A stretch of 64,000 nucleotides of DNA from Xanthobacteraceae bacterium (GTDB lineage Bacteria > Pseudomonadota > Alphaproteobacteria > Rhizobiales > Xanthobacteraceae): assembly GCA_019745775.1 (NCBI GenBank), contig JAIESR010000006.1:248001-312000 (forward strand), read 5' to 3'. The position numbers and the translations under genes were made by a program. The notes beneath the pieces are model-generated. The model did not search any database. It was not told the origin of the DNA and saw nothing but the letters and a program-made list of their open reading frames with translations. Each line of letters begins with the position of its first letter. Positions within the stretch are counted from its first letter, which is position 1. Positions 1 through 7,821 of this stretch are shown piece after piece.

Positions 1-26
1 TCGGCCTTGAGAGCAGGCATCGTCAT
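1..26 (-). CDS. N-terminus of a nitrate-type ABC transporter permease (partial)
   Basis: Only the first eight codons (M-T-M-P-A-L-K-A) lie inside the window and the rest runs off the left edge. The ATG at 26 is preceded at a normal distance by a GGAG ribosome-binding site (around 38-35 on the minus strand), and the frame starts 70 bases after the stop of nrtA on the same strand. In nitrate/nitrite import operons the permease gene nrtB/ntrB normally follows nrtA, so the assignment rests on position and start signal, not on recognisable protein sequence. Confidence 0.4.
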
Positions 27-98
27 TTCAAGTGTCTCCGCGGCTTTCGTTCAGGTGCATCCCGCCGGGGCGAGTGCCGGCGGGATGCGTTCGTGACA

Positions 99-1415
99 TC
101 AGACTTCGATGCGCTTGATGGACAGGCTCTTGAGGTAGCCCTGCGGATCGGCCGGATCGAACACCTTCCCGTCGAAGAAGGTCTCCTTGCCGCGCGAGGT
201 CGTGGCCGGGATGTCGTCCGCCGCGACGGACAGCGACTTGGCGGCCGTGCGCCAGAGGTCTTCACGGTTGACCTTGTTGACCAGGGCGTTGATGTCGGTA
301 TTCGGCTCGAATTTGCCCCAGCGGATGTCCTCGGTGACGAACCAGGCGTCGTGGCTCTTGAACGGATACGACGCGTGGTCCTGCCAGAATTTCATGAACT
401 GCTTGGTGCCCTTCTCGACACGGCCGCGGCCGTAGTTGATGTCGCCGCGTGCGCGACCGACGATGTCGGCGACGGGCACGTTGAACCATTGCCGGCGGCC
501 GACGATGGTCGACATCTCTTCCTTGTTTTCCATCTTGTCGCACCACTGCTGGGCTTCCATCACGGCCATCAGCAGCGCGCGCGTCGCGTTCGGGTTCTTG
601 TCCACCCACTCGGCGCGCATGCCGAGCGCCTTCTCCGGATGCTTGAACCAGATCTCGCCGGTGGTGCAGGCGGTGTAGCCGATGTTCTGGTTGACGAGCT
701 GCTCGTTCCACGGCTCGCCGACGCAGAACGCGTCCATGTTGCCGACCTTCATGTTCGCCACCATCTGCGGCGGCGGAACGACGATGGTCGAGATGTCCTT
801 GTCCGGATCGATGCCGCCGGCGGCGATCCAGTAGCGGATCCAGAGGTCGTGCGTGCCGCCGGGGAAGGTCATCGCAATCTTGACCTCCTTGCCGGCGGCC
901 TTCTTCTTCTCGAACGCGGCCTTGAGCGCGGACGCGTTGGCGGTGACGTCGAGGTCCTTGTATTCGTTGGAGACCGAGATCGCCTGCGCGTCGAGATTGA
1001 GGCGCGCGAGCACGTACATCGGCGTCGGGACGTTATTCTGGGTCACTCTGCCGGCGGAGATCAGATAGGGCATCGGTGTCAGGATGTGCGCGCCGTCGAT
1101 GCCGTTGTTCGCCGAACCCAGCACGACGTTGTCGCGCGTTGCGCCCCACGACGCCTGCTTGGCGACCTCGACGTCGGGCATGCCGTGCTTGGCGAAGAAG
1201 CCTTTCTCCTTGGCGATCACCAGCGGCGATGCGTCCATGAGCGCGATGTAGCCGAGGATCGCCTTCTTGACCTCCGGCCCCTGCGCTTCGGCGACGTGCG
1301 CGCCGAACGGAAATTGCGTCTGCATGGCGCCGACCAGGGCCGCCGTGCCTGCGGTCGATCTCAAGAATGCGCGGCGGCTGATGCCCCCGCTCTTGCCGGT
1401 TTTCTGGGTGGTCAT
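99..1415 (-). CDS. nrtA: NrtA/CmpA-type nitrate ABC transporter substrate-binding protein
   Basis: This 438-residue protein is the periplasmic nitrate/nitrite-binding component of an ABC importer. The N-terminus has a twin-arginine signal (SRRAFLRS) followed by a hydrophobic stretch, so it should be exported folded by Tat. The body shows NrtA/CmpA/NasS-type landmarks: an early GYIALMDASPLVIA segment, ASWGATRDN, GIDGAHILTPMPY, the AAGGIDPDKD stretch and FCVGEPWN. Length matches the family (about 430-450). It lies downstream of nasT-nasS and behind a leader with a terminator-like hairpin, and upstream of the permease start. It is probably expressed when nitrate releases NasT from NasS. Cyanate or bicarbonate binding is possible in this family, but the NasST context favours nitrate. 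Confidence 0.9.
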   Translation of the reverse strand: MTTQKTGKSGGISRRAFLRSTAGTAALVGAMQTQFPFGAHVAEAQGPEVKKAILGYIALMDASPLVIAKEKGFFAKHGMPDVEVAKQASWGATRDNVVLGSANNGIDGAHILTPMPYLISAGRVTQNNVPTPMYVLARLNLDAQAISVSNEYKDLDVTANASALKAAFEKKKAAGKEVKIAMTFPGGTHDLWIRYWIAAGGIDPDKDISTIVVPPPQMVANMKVGNMDAFCVGEPWNEQLVNQNIGYTACTTGEIWFKHPEKALGMRAEWVDKNPNATRALLMAVMEAQQWCDKMENKEEMSTIVGRRQWFNVPVADIVGRARGDINYGRGRVEKGTKQFMKFWQDHASYPFKSHDAWFVTEDIRWGKFEPNTDINALVNKVNREDLWRTAAKSLSVAADDIPATTSRGKETFFDGKVFDPADPQGYLKSLSIKRIEV

Positions 1416-1486
1416 CTGCTTTGGCGTCCTTTCGCTGATCGCGTCGCTTGTTCGAACCGCATTCCCGCGCCCAGCCCGCGGGCAAC

Positions 1487-1540
1487 AAAAAAGCCGCAGC
1501 CCGAGAGAGACGCTCCTCGCGATTCTCCCAGGACAGCGGC
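1487..1540 (-). terminator. Intrinsic terminator in the nrtA leader (attenuator)
   Basis: Read on the minus strand, a GCCGC arm (1540-1536) pairs with a GCGGC arm (1497-1493). The intervening sequence can pair further (GGGAGA with TCTCTC). The right arm is followed at once by six T residues (1492-1487). It sits inside the nasS-nrtA intergenic region, about 70 bases before the nrtA start, which is where NasT-type leaders carry their regulated terminator. By inference it prevents readthrough into nrtA until NasT binds the leader. Confidence 0.7.
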
Positions 1541-1738
1541 GTTGCTCGTGCGGCCCGCCATTGGACCGCGCCGGCGTCGCGTGGACGCCGGTTTTCGACT
1601 TTTTCTATTCAAGCAGCGTGCCAACCCGCGCAAAGGTGGCGTTTCTCGCCTGAAATCATGGGTTTGGCTGCTTCCAGCGGGGCGATGACGTTGCGCGCGC
1701 CGGCGATTCGATGCCGTCGATGTCCGCAACAAGCGGAA

Positions 1739-1757
1739 AATTTGTGCATCGCAATAG
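1739..1757. promoter_or_regulatory. Putative nitrogen-control site upstream of nrtA
   Basis: The sequence AATTTGTGCATCGCAATAG is nearly repeated upstream of nasT (3702-3722), allowing a two-base gap. TGCAC-type half-sites are typical of NtrC boxes, so a shared nitrogen regulator is plausible. Only two copies were seen, and the factor is inferred. Confidence 0.4.
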
Positions 1758-1777
1758 CGCGATGAGTTCGTGAGCCG

Positions 1778-2950
1778 CTACCGCCGGACGGGCCAGGCCG
1801 CCAGATGGCCGGCGATGTCGTTGGGGTCGAATGCGGGTCCGGCGAAGGCGCCGATGCCGTCCGCCGGCTCGCCCGGTGGGTTGCCGGGTTCGGGCTCGAG
1901 CGCGTTGTCGTAGAGATCGGGCCGGAAGACCGCCTTTGCCGTCGCGAGCAATTCCGCCGACAGCGGGGCCTGTCCCCACCGGACCATTTGCGCATAAAGC
2001 CAGGCTGCCTGGGCCGGGTCGGGCCGCGCGGCGCTGCGGCGTCCGATCATGATGTAGCGGTCGCTCGCGCGCGTGCTGCCGTCGGGTGCGACCTTCATGT
2101 GCCCGTCGAGGGTGCGGCGGATCACGTCCGATGCGACGCCGATCCGGTTCGGTGCCGACAGCAGCGCCGCGACCTCGTCGCGATTGGCGACGTCCTCGAC
2201 GAATGCGGCCGCGCGGCGATGGGCGCGTACCAGCCGCCGCAATGCATCGGGATTTTCGCCGGCCCAGGACGCGCGCACCGCCAGCACCTTCTCGGCGGCG
2301 CGTGCGAGAATCTCCGAGACGAAATGCAGGATGACGCCGATGCCGAGATCGACCGCGACCGAATTCCAGGGCGCGCCCACGCAGAATCCGTCGACATGGC
2401 GGCTGCCGAGGCTCTGGACCATGTAGGGCGGCGGCAGCACCACCAGGCGTACGTCCTCGTCGGGATCGACGCCGCCGGCCGCCATCCAGAATCGCAGATG
2501 ATAGTTGTGCGTCGAGAATGGAAACGTCATACCGAAGGTGAGGGGATCTTCGCCGCGCGCCTTGCGGCTCGCGACCACGCGCGCCAGCGCCCGCGCCGAC
2601 ACCATCGGGTCGAGGATGTCGCCGTCGGCGGCGGCCGAGATGGCCGCATAAAGGCTGGGCGAAACGGTGATCGCATTGCCGTTCACGCCGAGGCCGAACG
2701 GCGCGACGATCGGCACTTTGACGTGGCCGAGGCCGAGGCTCGAGGCGATCGCGACCGGCGCGAGCAGGTGCGCGGCGTCGAACAGGCCGATGTTGAGCTT
2801 GTCGCGCACGTTCGACCACGACACCTCGCGCACCAGTTCGACGTCGATGCCTTCCTCGGCGGTGAAGCCCTTGTCGACCGCGACCAGCAACGCCGCCGCG
2901 TCGCTCAGCGGAATGAAGCCGATGCGCAGCCAGCCGCCGTCGAGGCTCAT
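1778..2950 (-). CDS. nasS: NasS-type nitrate sensor (cytoplasmic NrtA-like protein)
   Basis: The 390-residue protein has the periplasmic-binding-protein fold of NrtA (GFIPLSDAAALLVA, SWSNVRDKLN, AAHLLAPVAI, AAGGVDPDED, FCVGAPWN) but no signal peptide: the conserved domain begins about nine residues from the start. That is the hallmark of NasS, which binds nitrate in the cytoplasm and holds the antiterminator NasT inactive when nitrate is absent. The start ATG overlaps the stop of nasT (ATGA), implying translational coupling and matched amounts of the two partners. The nrtA structural gene follows after the regulated leader. Confidence is high because the missing signal and the nasT partner agree. 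Confidence 0.88.
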   Translation of the reverse strand: MSLDGGWLRIGFIPLSDAAALLVAVDKGFTAEEGIDVELVREVSWSNVRDKLNIGLFDAAHLLAPVAIASSLGLGHVKVPIVAPFGLGVNGNAITVSPSLYAAISAAADGDILDPMVSARALARVVASRKARGEDPLTFGMTFPFSTHNYHLRFWMAAGGVDPDEDVRLVVLPPPYMVQSLGSRHVDGFCVGAPWNSVAVDLGIGVILHFVSEILARAAEKVLAVRASWAGENPDALRRLVRAHRRAAAFVEDVANRDEVAALLSAPNRIGVASDVIRRTLDGHMKVAPDGSTRASDRYIMIGRRSAARPDPAQAAWLYAQMVRWGQAPLSAELLATAKAVFRPDLYDNALEPEPGNPPGEPADGIGAFAGPAFDPNDIAGHLAAWPVRR

Positions 2951-3543
2951 TTGAACATCTCCGACGCGGTGACCACCGATTGAGCGATTTCGGCGATCTT
3001 CTTGTTTTCATTCATCGCGGTCCGGCGCAGCAGGTCGTAGGCTTGTTCCTCGCTGAGGTTCTTGCGCTTCATCAGGATGCCTTTGGCGCGATCGATGATC
3101 TTGCGGTCTTCGAGCGCGCTCTTGGTCTGCTCCAGCTCGTTCTGCAGGCGGGAGAACGCGTTGAAGCGCGAGATGCACAAATCGAGGATCGACTTGATGC
3201 GTTCTTTCTTCAGGCCGTCGACGATGTAGGCGGAGACGCCGGCGTCGACCGACGCCTGGATCGAGGCGGCATCGGACTGGTCGACGAACATCGCGATCGG
3301 CCGTTTCACCACCCGGCTGACCTGGAACATCTGCTCGAGCACGTCGCGGCTCGGGTTCTCGAGGTCGATCAGGATGACGTCGGGATCGACCGCCGAAATG
3401 CGGGCCAGCAGGTCCGCGGTGGCCTCGATGCGCAGCACATTGGTGTAGCCGGCCTCGCGCAGCCCTCCTTCCAGGATGGCCGCCCGGATCGGGCTGTCAT
3501 CGACGATGACGATCTGAAGCGGCGAGTGGGTCTTGGTGGACAA
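2947..3543 (-). CDS. nasT: NasT-type ANTAR-domain antiterminator/response regulator
   Basis: The product is an N-terminal receiver-like domain (LQIVIVDDSPIRAAIL, then DVILIDLENP with the phosphoacceptor-like Asp) joined by a short helical linker to a C-terminal ANTAR RNA-binding domain (DRAKGILMKR, LSEEQAYDLLR). NasT binds paired hairpins in nas/nrt leader RNA and prevents termination. NasS sequesters it without nitrate. The frame is open to 3717, but residues before the receiver look non-homologous. A TTG at 3543 with an upstream GGAG gives a 198-residue protein, the usual NasT length, so I chose it. The next ATG upstream is at about 3623. It overlaps nasS by four bases. Confidence 0.85.
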   Translation of the reverse strand: MSTKTHSPLQIVIVDDSPIRAAILEGGLREAGYTNVLRIEATADLLARISAVDPDVILIDLENPSRDVLEQMFQVSRVVKRPIAMFVDQSDAASIQASVDAGVSAYIVDGLKKERIKSILDLCISRFNAFSRLQNELEQTKSALEDRKIIDRAKGILMKRKNLSEEQAYDLLRRTAMNENKKIAEIAQSVVTASEMFK

Positions 3544-3701
3544 GGAACAGCGGTCTCCGGCCGCGAGTCCGCGGCAGCGTCTCCAATCCAAGCCGCATGC
3601 CAAGCGGGCACCCTTATTTATGCCCATCGATTCAGTGGCTTGCGGCAGGCCTTTTGACGATCGGACAGGCTGCTGCGCCTTTCGCCATGCCATGCGCCCA
3701 T

Positions 3702-3722
3702 AATTTGTGCAGCGCACAATAG
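3702..3722. promoter_or_regulatory. Palindromic TTGTGC-AGC-GCACAA site upstream of nasT
   Basis: TTGTGC (3705-3710) and GCACAA (3714-3719) form a perfect inverted repeat with a three-base spacer. It lies between divergently oriented nasT and the Bug-receptor gene. A similar sequence occurs upstream of nrtA (1739-1757). It looks like a dimeric regulator operator, possibly of the NtrC type. The regulator identity is inference. Confidence 0.45.
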
Positions 3723-3820
3723 TTGACCAATGGTGCGGCAGTTGGGATCAGCCAGGCTTGCTGGACCCCTCGGAGGTGCGGCCCTATCGTCTTGCGGGCG
3801 CCGGGACCGGGGAGGCGAGA

Positions 3821-4840
3821 ATGAAGGCAGGTCGAACGGCCGCGCTGGTGGCGATCGGCAGCGCGCTGTGCGCCGTCCCCGCGTCCGCGCAGCCGGCCGA
3901 CGAATTCTACAAAGGCAAGCAGGTCCGGATCGTGGTCGGCTCCACCGCCGGCGGCGACTACGACGTGTGGGCGCGGCTGCTTGCGCGGCACATGACGCGC
4001 CACATCCCCGGCAACCCGGGCATCATCGTCGAGAACATGCCCGGTGCGGGCACGCTCGTTTCGACCAACCATGTATTCAACGTGGCGCCGCGCGACGGCA
4101 CCGTGATCGGGATGCCGTCGCGGTCGATGCCGGCCGCGGCGGTGATGAAGGTCGCGAACGTCCGCTTCGATCCCGTGAAGTTCAACTGGATCGGCAGTCC
4201 GGAGGTCAACCACCTCGTCGTCTACATCAACAACACGTCCAACGTGAAGAAGCCGGCGGACCTGTTCCAGCACGAGCTGGTCGTCGGCGCGACCGGGCTC
4301 GCGCAGGGCATCACGGTCGGGCCGTATCTGCTGAAGAACCTGCTCGGCATGAAGCTCAAGATCGTCACCGGCTATCGCTCGCCCGGCGACATGGCGCTGG
4401 CGGCGTCGCGCAACGAGATCGAAGCGTTCGCCAACACCATCGGCGGCGCGGCCGGCGCGCGCCGGCCCTGGGTCGAGAACGGCCAGATGCGCGTGCTGTT
4501 CAATTTCGAGCCGGAGCCGGTGCCCGGGCTCGGCGTGCCGACGGTGTTCGCGTTCGCCAAGACCGACGAGCAGCGCAAGATCCTCACCTTCTTCGCCAGC
4601 AACGTGCTGCTGGGACGCCCGATCATGGCGCCGCCGGAGGTGCCGGCCGATCGCGTTCGTCTGTTGCGGCGCGCCTTCGAGGCGGCGATGAAGGACCCGG
4701 CGCTGCTCAAGGAGGCCGAGGCGATGTCGTTCGAGATCGCGCTCCAGAGCGGCGAGCGGATCGCGGAGCTGGTCGCCGGCATCGCCGCGACCTCGCCGGA
4801 GATCATCAGCCGCGCGGAGCGGCTGTCGCGCCCGGACTAG
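3821..4840 (+). CDS. TTT-family (Bug) tricarboxylate-type substrate-binding protein
   Basis: This 339-residue periplasmic protein has a signal peptide (MKAGRTAALVAIGSALCAVP, cleavage near ASA-QP) and Bug-family features: the early beta-strand VRIVVGSTAGGDYD, the GAGT element after IIVENMPG, and a DGTVIG motif. Bug receptors capture organic acids or other small metabolites and deliver them to TctA/TctB-type secondary transporters. The start ATG at 3821 has a GGAGG seven nucleotides upstream. The frame is open further upstream, but that part has no signal and no ribosome site. No tctA/tctB is adjacent, so the ligand and partner are unknown. It is divergent from nasT. Confidence 0.85.
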   Translation: MKAGRTAALVAIGSALCAVPASAQPADEFYKGKQVRIVVGSTAGGDYDVWARLLARHMTRHIPGNPGIIVENMPGAGTLVSTNHVFNVAPRDGTVIGMPSRSMPAAAVMKVANVRFDPVKFNWIGSPEVNHLVVYINNTSNVKKPADLFQHELVVGATGLAQGITVGPYLLKNLLGMKLKIVTGYRSPGDMALAASRNEIEAFANTIGGAAGARRPWVENGQMRVLFNFEPEPVPGLGVPTVFAFAKTDEQRKILTFFASNVLLGRPIMAPPEVPADRVRLLRRAFEAAMKDPALLKEAEAMSFEIALQSGERIAELVAGIAATSPEIISRAERLSRPD

Positions 4841-4897
4841 TGCCGCCATCGTGGCCGTGGCATCATTCGCGCCAACAAAGGCAGTGGGAGAGCGCCG

Positions 4898-5800
4898 ATG
4901 TCGATGGAAGCCGTTGCCACGAAACCCGCCGCGTTCGACGTCGAGGACATCGAATATCTGCGCCATGGCGACAAGCCGCTGTTCATCCGCTGCTATCGGC
5001 CGCATGGCGCCGGCCCGTTTCCGGTGTTGATCGAGCTGCACGGCGGGGTGTGGACCGAGAACGACCGCACCCGCGGCAAGACTCATCACGAGGCATTCGC
5101 CTCGAACGGCATCGCCGTCGCGTCGCTCGATTTCCGGCAAGGCCCGGGCGGCTATCCGAATTCGCTGGCCGACATCAATTATGCGATCCGCTGGGTGAAG
5201 GCGAACGCAGCACGCTTCGGCAGCCGCCCCGATCTCGTCGGCATCTCGGGCTCGTCGAGCGGCGGCCATCTGGCGATGCTCGCCGCCATGCGGCCGAACG
5301 ATCCGCGCTATGCCGCGATCCCGTTGCCGGCCGGCTCGCCCGACGTCGACGCGAGCGTGCGCGCCGTGTGCATGTTCTGGCCGGTGATCAATCCGCTCGG
5401 ACGGCACCACAACGCCAGGCGGCTGAACGAAGGGGCGAACCCGCCGCCGTGGCCGCCGCGCACCATGAAGCTCAGCATGGCCTATTGGGTAAACGAAGCG
5501 AACATGGCGGAAGGGAGCCCGCTGCTCGCGATCCAGCGCGGCGAGAAGGTCGTGATGCCGTCGGCGCTCTGGATCCAGAGCAGGAACGATCTGATCCACG
5601 ACTATCGCGATCCGGACTCCGGCTTCGACGGCTCGGAGGCGCCGCGCTTCGTCGCGCTCTATCGCCAGGCCGGCGGCAGGATCGATCTCGAATACTACGA
5701 CGCGCCGCTGCATTTCACGAGCGATCATCCCGAACTGCCGCAGTCGATCGCGGCGATGCGGCGGGCGGTGTCGTTCACGCACGAGCACATCCGCGCCTGA
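4898..5800 (+). CDS. Alpha/beta hydrolase (acetyl-esterase/HSL-like)
   Basis: The 300-residue cytoplasmic protein carries the hormone-sensitive-lipase-type oxyanion motif HGG (IELHGGVW, about residue 50) and a nucleophile elbow GSSSGG (about residue 125). A late His (PLHFTSDHP) and acidic residues could complete the triad. Related esterases hydrolyse small carboxylic esters or act as kynurenine-formamidase-like enzymes. The substrate is not deducible. It follows the Bug receptor by 57 bases on the same strand and has a GGGAGAG ribosome-binding site. A shared role in using an ester-type compound taken up via the receptor is possible but unproven. Confidence 0.8.
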   Translation: MSMEAVATKPAAFDVEDIEYLRHGDKPLFIRCYRPHGAGPFPVLIELHGGVWTENDRTRGKTHHEAFASNGIAVASLDFRQGPGGYPNSLADINYAIRWVKANAARFGSRPDLVGISGSSSGGHLAMLAAMRPNDPRYAAIPLPAGSPDVDASVRAVCMFWPVINPLGRHHNARRLNEGANPPPWPPRTMKLSMAYWVNEANMAEGSPLLAIQRGEKVVMPSALWIQSRNDLIHDYRDPDSGFDGSEAPRFVALYRQAGGRIDLEYYDAPLHFTSDHPELPQSIAAMRRAVSFTHEHIRA

Positions 5801-5821
5801 GCATCGTCATATGGAAGCGCG

Positions 5822-5915
5822 CTCTCTCTCCGCTCGTCCCCGCGAAAGCGGGGACCCAGGGCCACAAAGAAAGATCTGGATTCCCGCTTGCGCGGGAATG
5901 AGCGGTGGAGAGAGT
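5822..5915. repeat. REPIN-like palindromic repeat
   Basis: Two hairpins, TCCCCGCGAAAGCGGGGA (5837-5854) and TTCCCGCTTGCGCGGGAA (5881-5898), are flanked by imperfect inverted CTCTCTCCGCTC/GAGCGGTGGAGAG ends. This extragenic palindrome type is common in rhizobial genomes. A decayed piece of the same family (TCGTCCCGGCGAAAGC) appears at 6675-6690. Confidence 0.65.
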
Positions 5916-5941
5916 CGCGTCCACGGGACGAGGCTTCCGAC

Positions 5942-6664
5942 ATGACGGCACTTCAGCGCGCGATCAACGACCTCGTCATTGCCAACCGGATCCTGGCGCA
6001 TCACGCCGTGTTCGACGAATACGGGCACGTCAGTTTGCGCCATCCCGGCGATCCGGGCCGCTTCCTGCTGGCGCGCGACTGCCCGGCCGCGTTCGTCGAG
6101 CCCGGCGACGTTCTCGAATTCACGCTCGACGGCGCGCCGGCGGGTGACGACAACCGGCAGCCTGGCGCCGAGCGCTTCCTGCATGCCGCGGTCTACGCAG
6201 CGCGGCCGGAGGTGAATTCGGTGCTGTGCGCGGGCTCCGACGACGTTGTGCCGTTCAGCGTCACGCCGGTCCCGCTGCGCGCCATGCTCGGCACCGTCGG
6301 CGACATGGGCACGCACGTTCCGGTCTGGGATATCGCGGAAACGTTCGGCGACGGTACCGACCTGCTTGTCTCGGATATGGATCGCGCCCGCGATCTCGCG
6401 CAGCGCCTCGGCAGCCATCGCGTGGTGCTGCGCCGCGGCGTCGGCTTCGTCGCCACCGGGCGCACGCTCAACGACGCGGTGAAGACCTCGGTCTACATCC
6501 CCAAGAACGCGCGCACGCTGGCGCAATCGCTCCAGTTCGGCGCGGTCACGCCGATCTCGCCGGGCGAGGTCGCCCAGCGGCTCGCGATCGATCCGGAATC
6601 GAACGCCATGCGCCGCGGCTGGGAATATTGGGCGCGCGAAGCCGGCTGCGAGCGGTGGCTTTGA
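5942..6664 (+). CDS. Class II aldolase/adducin-fold protein lacking zinc ligands
   Basis: The 240-residue protein matches the class II aldolase/adducin domain: a GHVSLR loop near residue 28, ERFLHAAVYAARPEV near 77-91, and VVLRRGVGFVATG near 161-173. In active fuculose-phosphate aldolases the metal is held by an HxH pair after the RPDV segment and a third His in an NHG motif. Here these positions read C96-A97-G98 and G-V-G (167), so all three histidines are gone and only the Glu (E77) remains. It may be a non-catalytic or differently acting member. The ATG at 5942 with upstream GAGG is preferred over the upstream in-frame start inside the repeat. Confidence 0.75.
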   Translation: MTALQRAINDLVIANRILAHHAVFDEYGHVSLRHPGDPGRFLLARDCPAAFVEPGDVLEFTLDGAPAGDDNRQPGAERFLHAAVYAARPEVNSVLCAGSDDVVPFSVTPVPLRAMLGTVGDMGTHVPVWDIAETFGDGTDLLVSDMDRARDLAQRLGSHRVVLRRGVGFVATGRTLNDAVKTSVYIPKNARTLAQSLQFGAVTPISPGEVAQRLAIDPESNAMRRGWEYWAREAGCERWL

Positions 6665-6692
6665 ACTTTTCGCTCGTCCCGGCGAAAGCTGA

Positions 6693-6862
6693 GTAGGGTG
6701 GGCAAAGGCGCGATCAACGCATCGAGACATCGCCAAGTGCACTGACGCAGCGCCGTGCCCACCAAAGAGATCGCAACGTCCGCGCGCGTGATGGTGGGCA
6801 CGGCGCTGGGGCTATTCGCGTTGCGAGATCGTGCGCCTTGACCGCGCCTTTGCCCACCCTAC
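6693..6862. repeat. REPIN: two inverted RAYT-type REP hairpins
   Basis: GTAGGGTGGGCAAAGGCGCG (6693-6712) and GCGCCGTGCCCACC (6750-6763) form one half. GGTGGGCACGGCGC (6793-6806) and GCGCCTTTGCCCACCCTAC (6844-6862) form the mirrored half. The same hairpin flanks the RAYT gene at 16238-16771, so this is probably a non-autonomous copy mobilised by that enzyme. Confidence 0.75.
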
Positions 6863-6881
6863 GGAACGAACGCGCATCAAA

Positions 6882-7754
6882 TCAAACCGGCACGTCGCCG
6901 ACCACCGCGGTGCGCTCCATGCGGCGGCGGTTCGGGTAGTAGTCGTTGGCGGCGTAGTGCTGGGTCGAGCGATTGTCCCAGAACACGATCGCGCCTTCGG
7001 TCCAGCGCAGGCGGAACTGATATTCCGGCACCTGCGCCTGCGCGAACAGCACCTGCAGGATGGCGCGGCTTTCGTCCGGCTCGAGATCCTCGATCCGCAC
7101 CGTGAATTGCGGGTTGACATAGAGCGACTTGCGGCCGGTCACCGGGTGCGTGCGCACCACGGGATGCGAGGGGTTGGGGAACATCTCCTCCATCTTGCGG
7201 AGCTTGGCCTGGTCTTCCTCGGTCTTCTTGAACAGCACGCGGAAATTCTGGAAGTCGTGGACCGCGCGCAGCCCGTCGATCATGGTCCGGAACCGCGCGC
7301 TCAATCCCTCGTAAGCGGCTTCCATGTCGGCCCACAGCGTGTCGCCGCCGACCTTCGGCATGATCTGGCAGCGCAGGATGGTGTAGCGCGTCGGATTCTT
7401 CCGGAACGTCGTGTCGCTGTGCCAGACGTCGGTCGACAGCACCGGATTGTCCTTGTGGTTGTCGAGCACCAGGATTTCCGGGAACTCGCCCTGCGGCCGC
7501 ATCGGATGCACTTCGAGCTCGCCGAACAGGCGGCTGATCTCGACATGCTGCTTGGTATCGAGATGTTGGTCGCGCAGCACGACGACCTTGTGCTCGATCA
7601 GCGCGGCCTCGAACGCCTTGAAGGTCGGCGCATCCATGCCGTTCTTGAGATCGAGGCCGTGGATTTCCGCGCCGAGTTTTGCGCCCAGACGCTCGACCTC
7701 GAACGGCGCCGGTGCGGTCTTGGCCAGGCCCTCGGTGGCGACGTTGACGTTCAT
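6882..7754 (-). CDS. TauD/TfdA-family 2-oxoglutarate-dependent dioxygenase
   Basis: The 290-residue non-heme Fe(II)/2-oxoglutarate oxygenase has the iron triad: H112 and D114 in WHSDTTF, and H266 in STQHYAAND. The 2-oxoglutarate-binding Arg lies in the following RRRMER stretch. Length and the VVVLRDQHLD segment fit TauD/TfdA enzymes, which oxidise taurine, alkylsulfonates, sulfate esters or aryloxyacetates with succinate and CO2 as by-products. No sulfonate transporter is directly linked, so the substrate remains open. The gene stands alone between a REPIN and the glycosyltransferase cluster. Confidence 0.85.
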   Translation of the reverse strand: MNVNVATEGLAKTAPAPFEVERLGAKLGAEIHGLDLKNGMDAPTFKAFEAALIEHKVVVLRDQHLDTKQHVEISRLFGELEVHPMRPQGEFPEILVLDNHKDNPVLSTDVWHSDTTFRKNPTRYTILRCQIMPKVGGDTLWADMEAAYEGLSARFRTMIDGLRAVHDFQNFRVLFKKTEEDQAKLRKMEEMFPNPSHPVVRTHPVTGRKSLYVNPQFTVRIEDLEPDESRAILQVLFAQAQVPEYQFRLRWTEGAIVFWDNRSTQHYAANDYYPNRRRMERTAVVGDVPV

Positions 7755-7821
7755 CGGGCGGCCTCCTGGTGTGCGGCGTTGTGCTTGCCCTATTCAATCC
7801 CAAAAGCGCCGCGCTGAAAAC

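Larger units (their letters stand above)
1416..1777 (-). promoter_or_regulatory. NasT-responsive leader region between nasS and nrtA
   Basis: This 362-base stretch has no gene. On the minus strand it contains, in order, the AATTTGTGCA-type motif (1757-1739), a perfect 8-bp hairpin CCGGCGTC/GACGCCGG with a five-base loop (1591-1571), and the T-tailed terminator (1540-1487). ANTAR proteins such as NasT bind paired stem-loops just ahead of a terminator. The arrangement fits, although the canonical hexanucleotide loop with A1 and G4 was not recognised with certainty. The promoter itself was not identified. Confidence 0.6.

Noticed and set aside
3632-5788. Leftward open frame of about 700 codons opposite the Bug receptor and hydrolase
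   Set aside because: Arg/His/Val-rich shadow translation. The plus-strand genes have signal peptide, catalytic motifs and ribosome sites.
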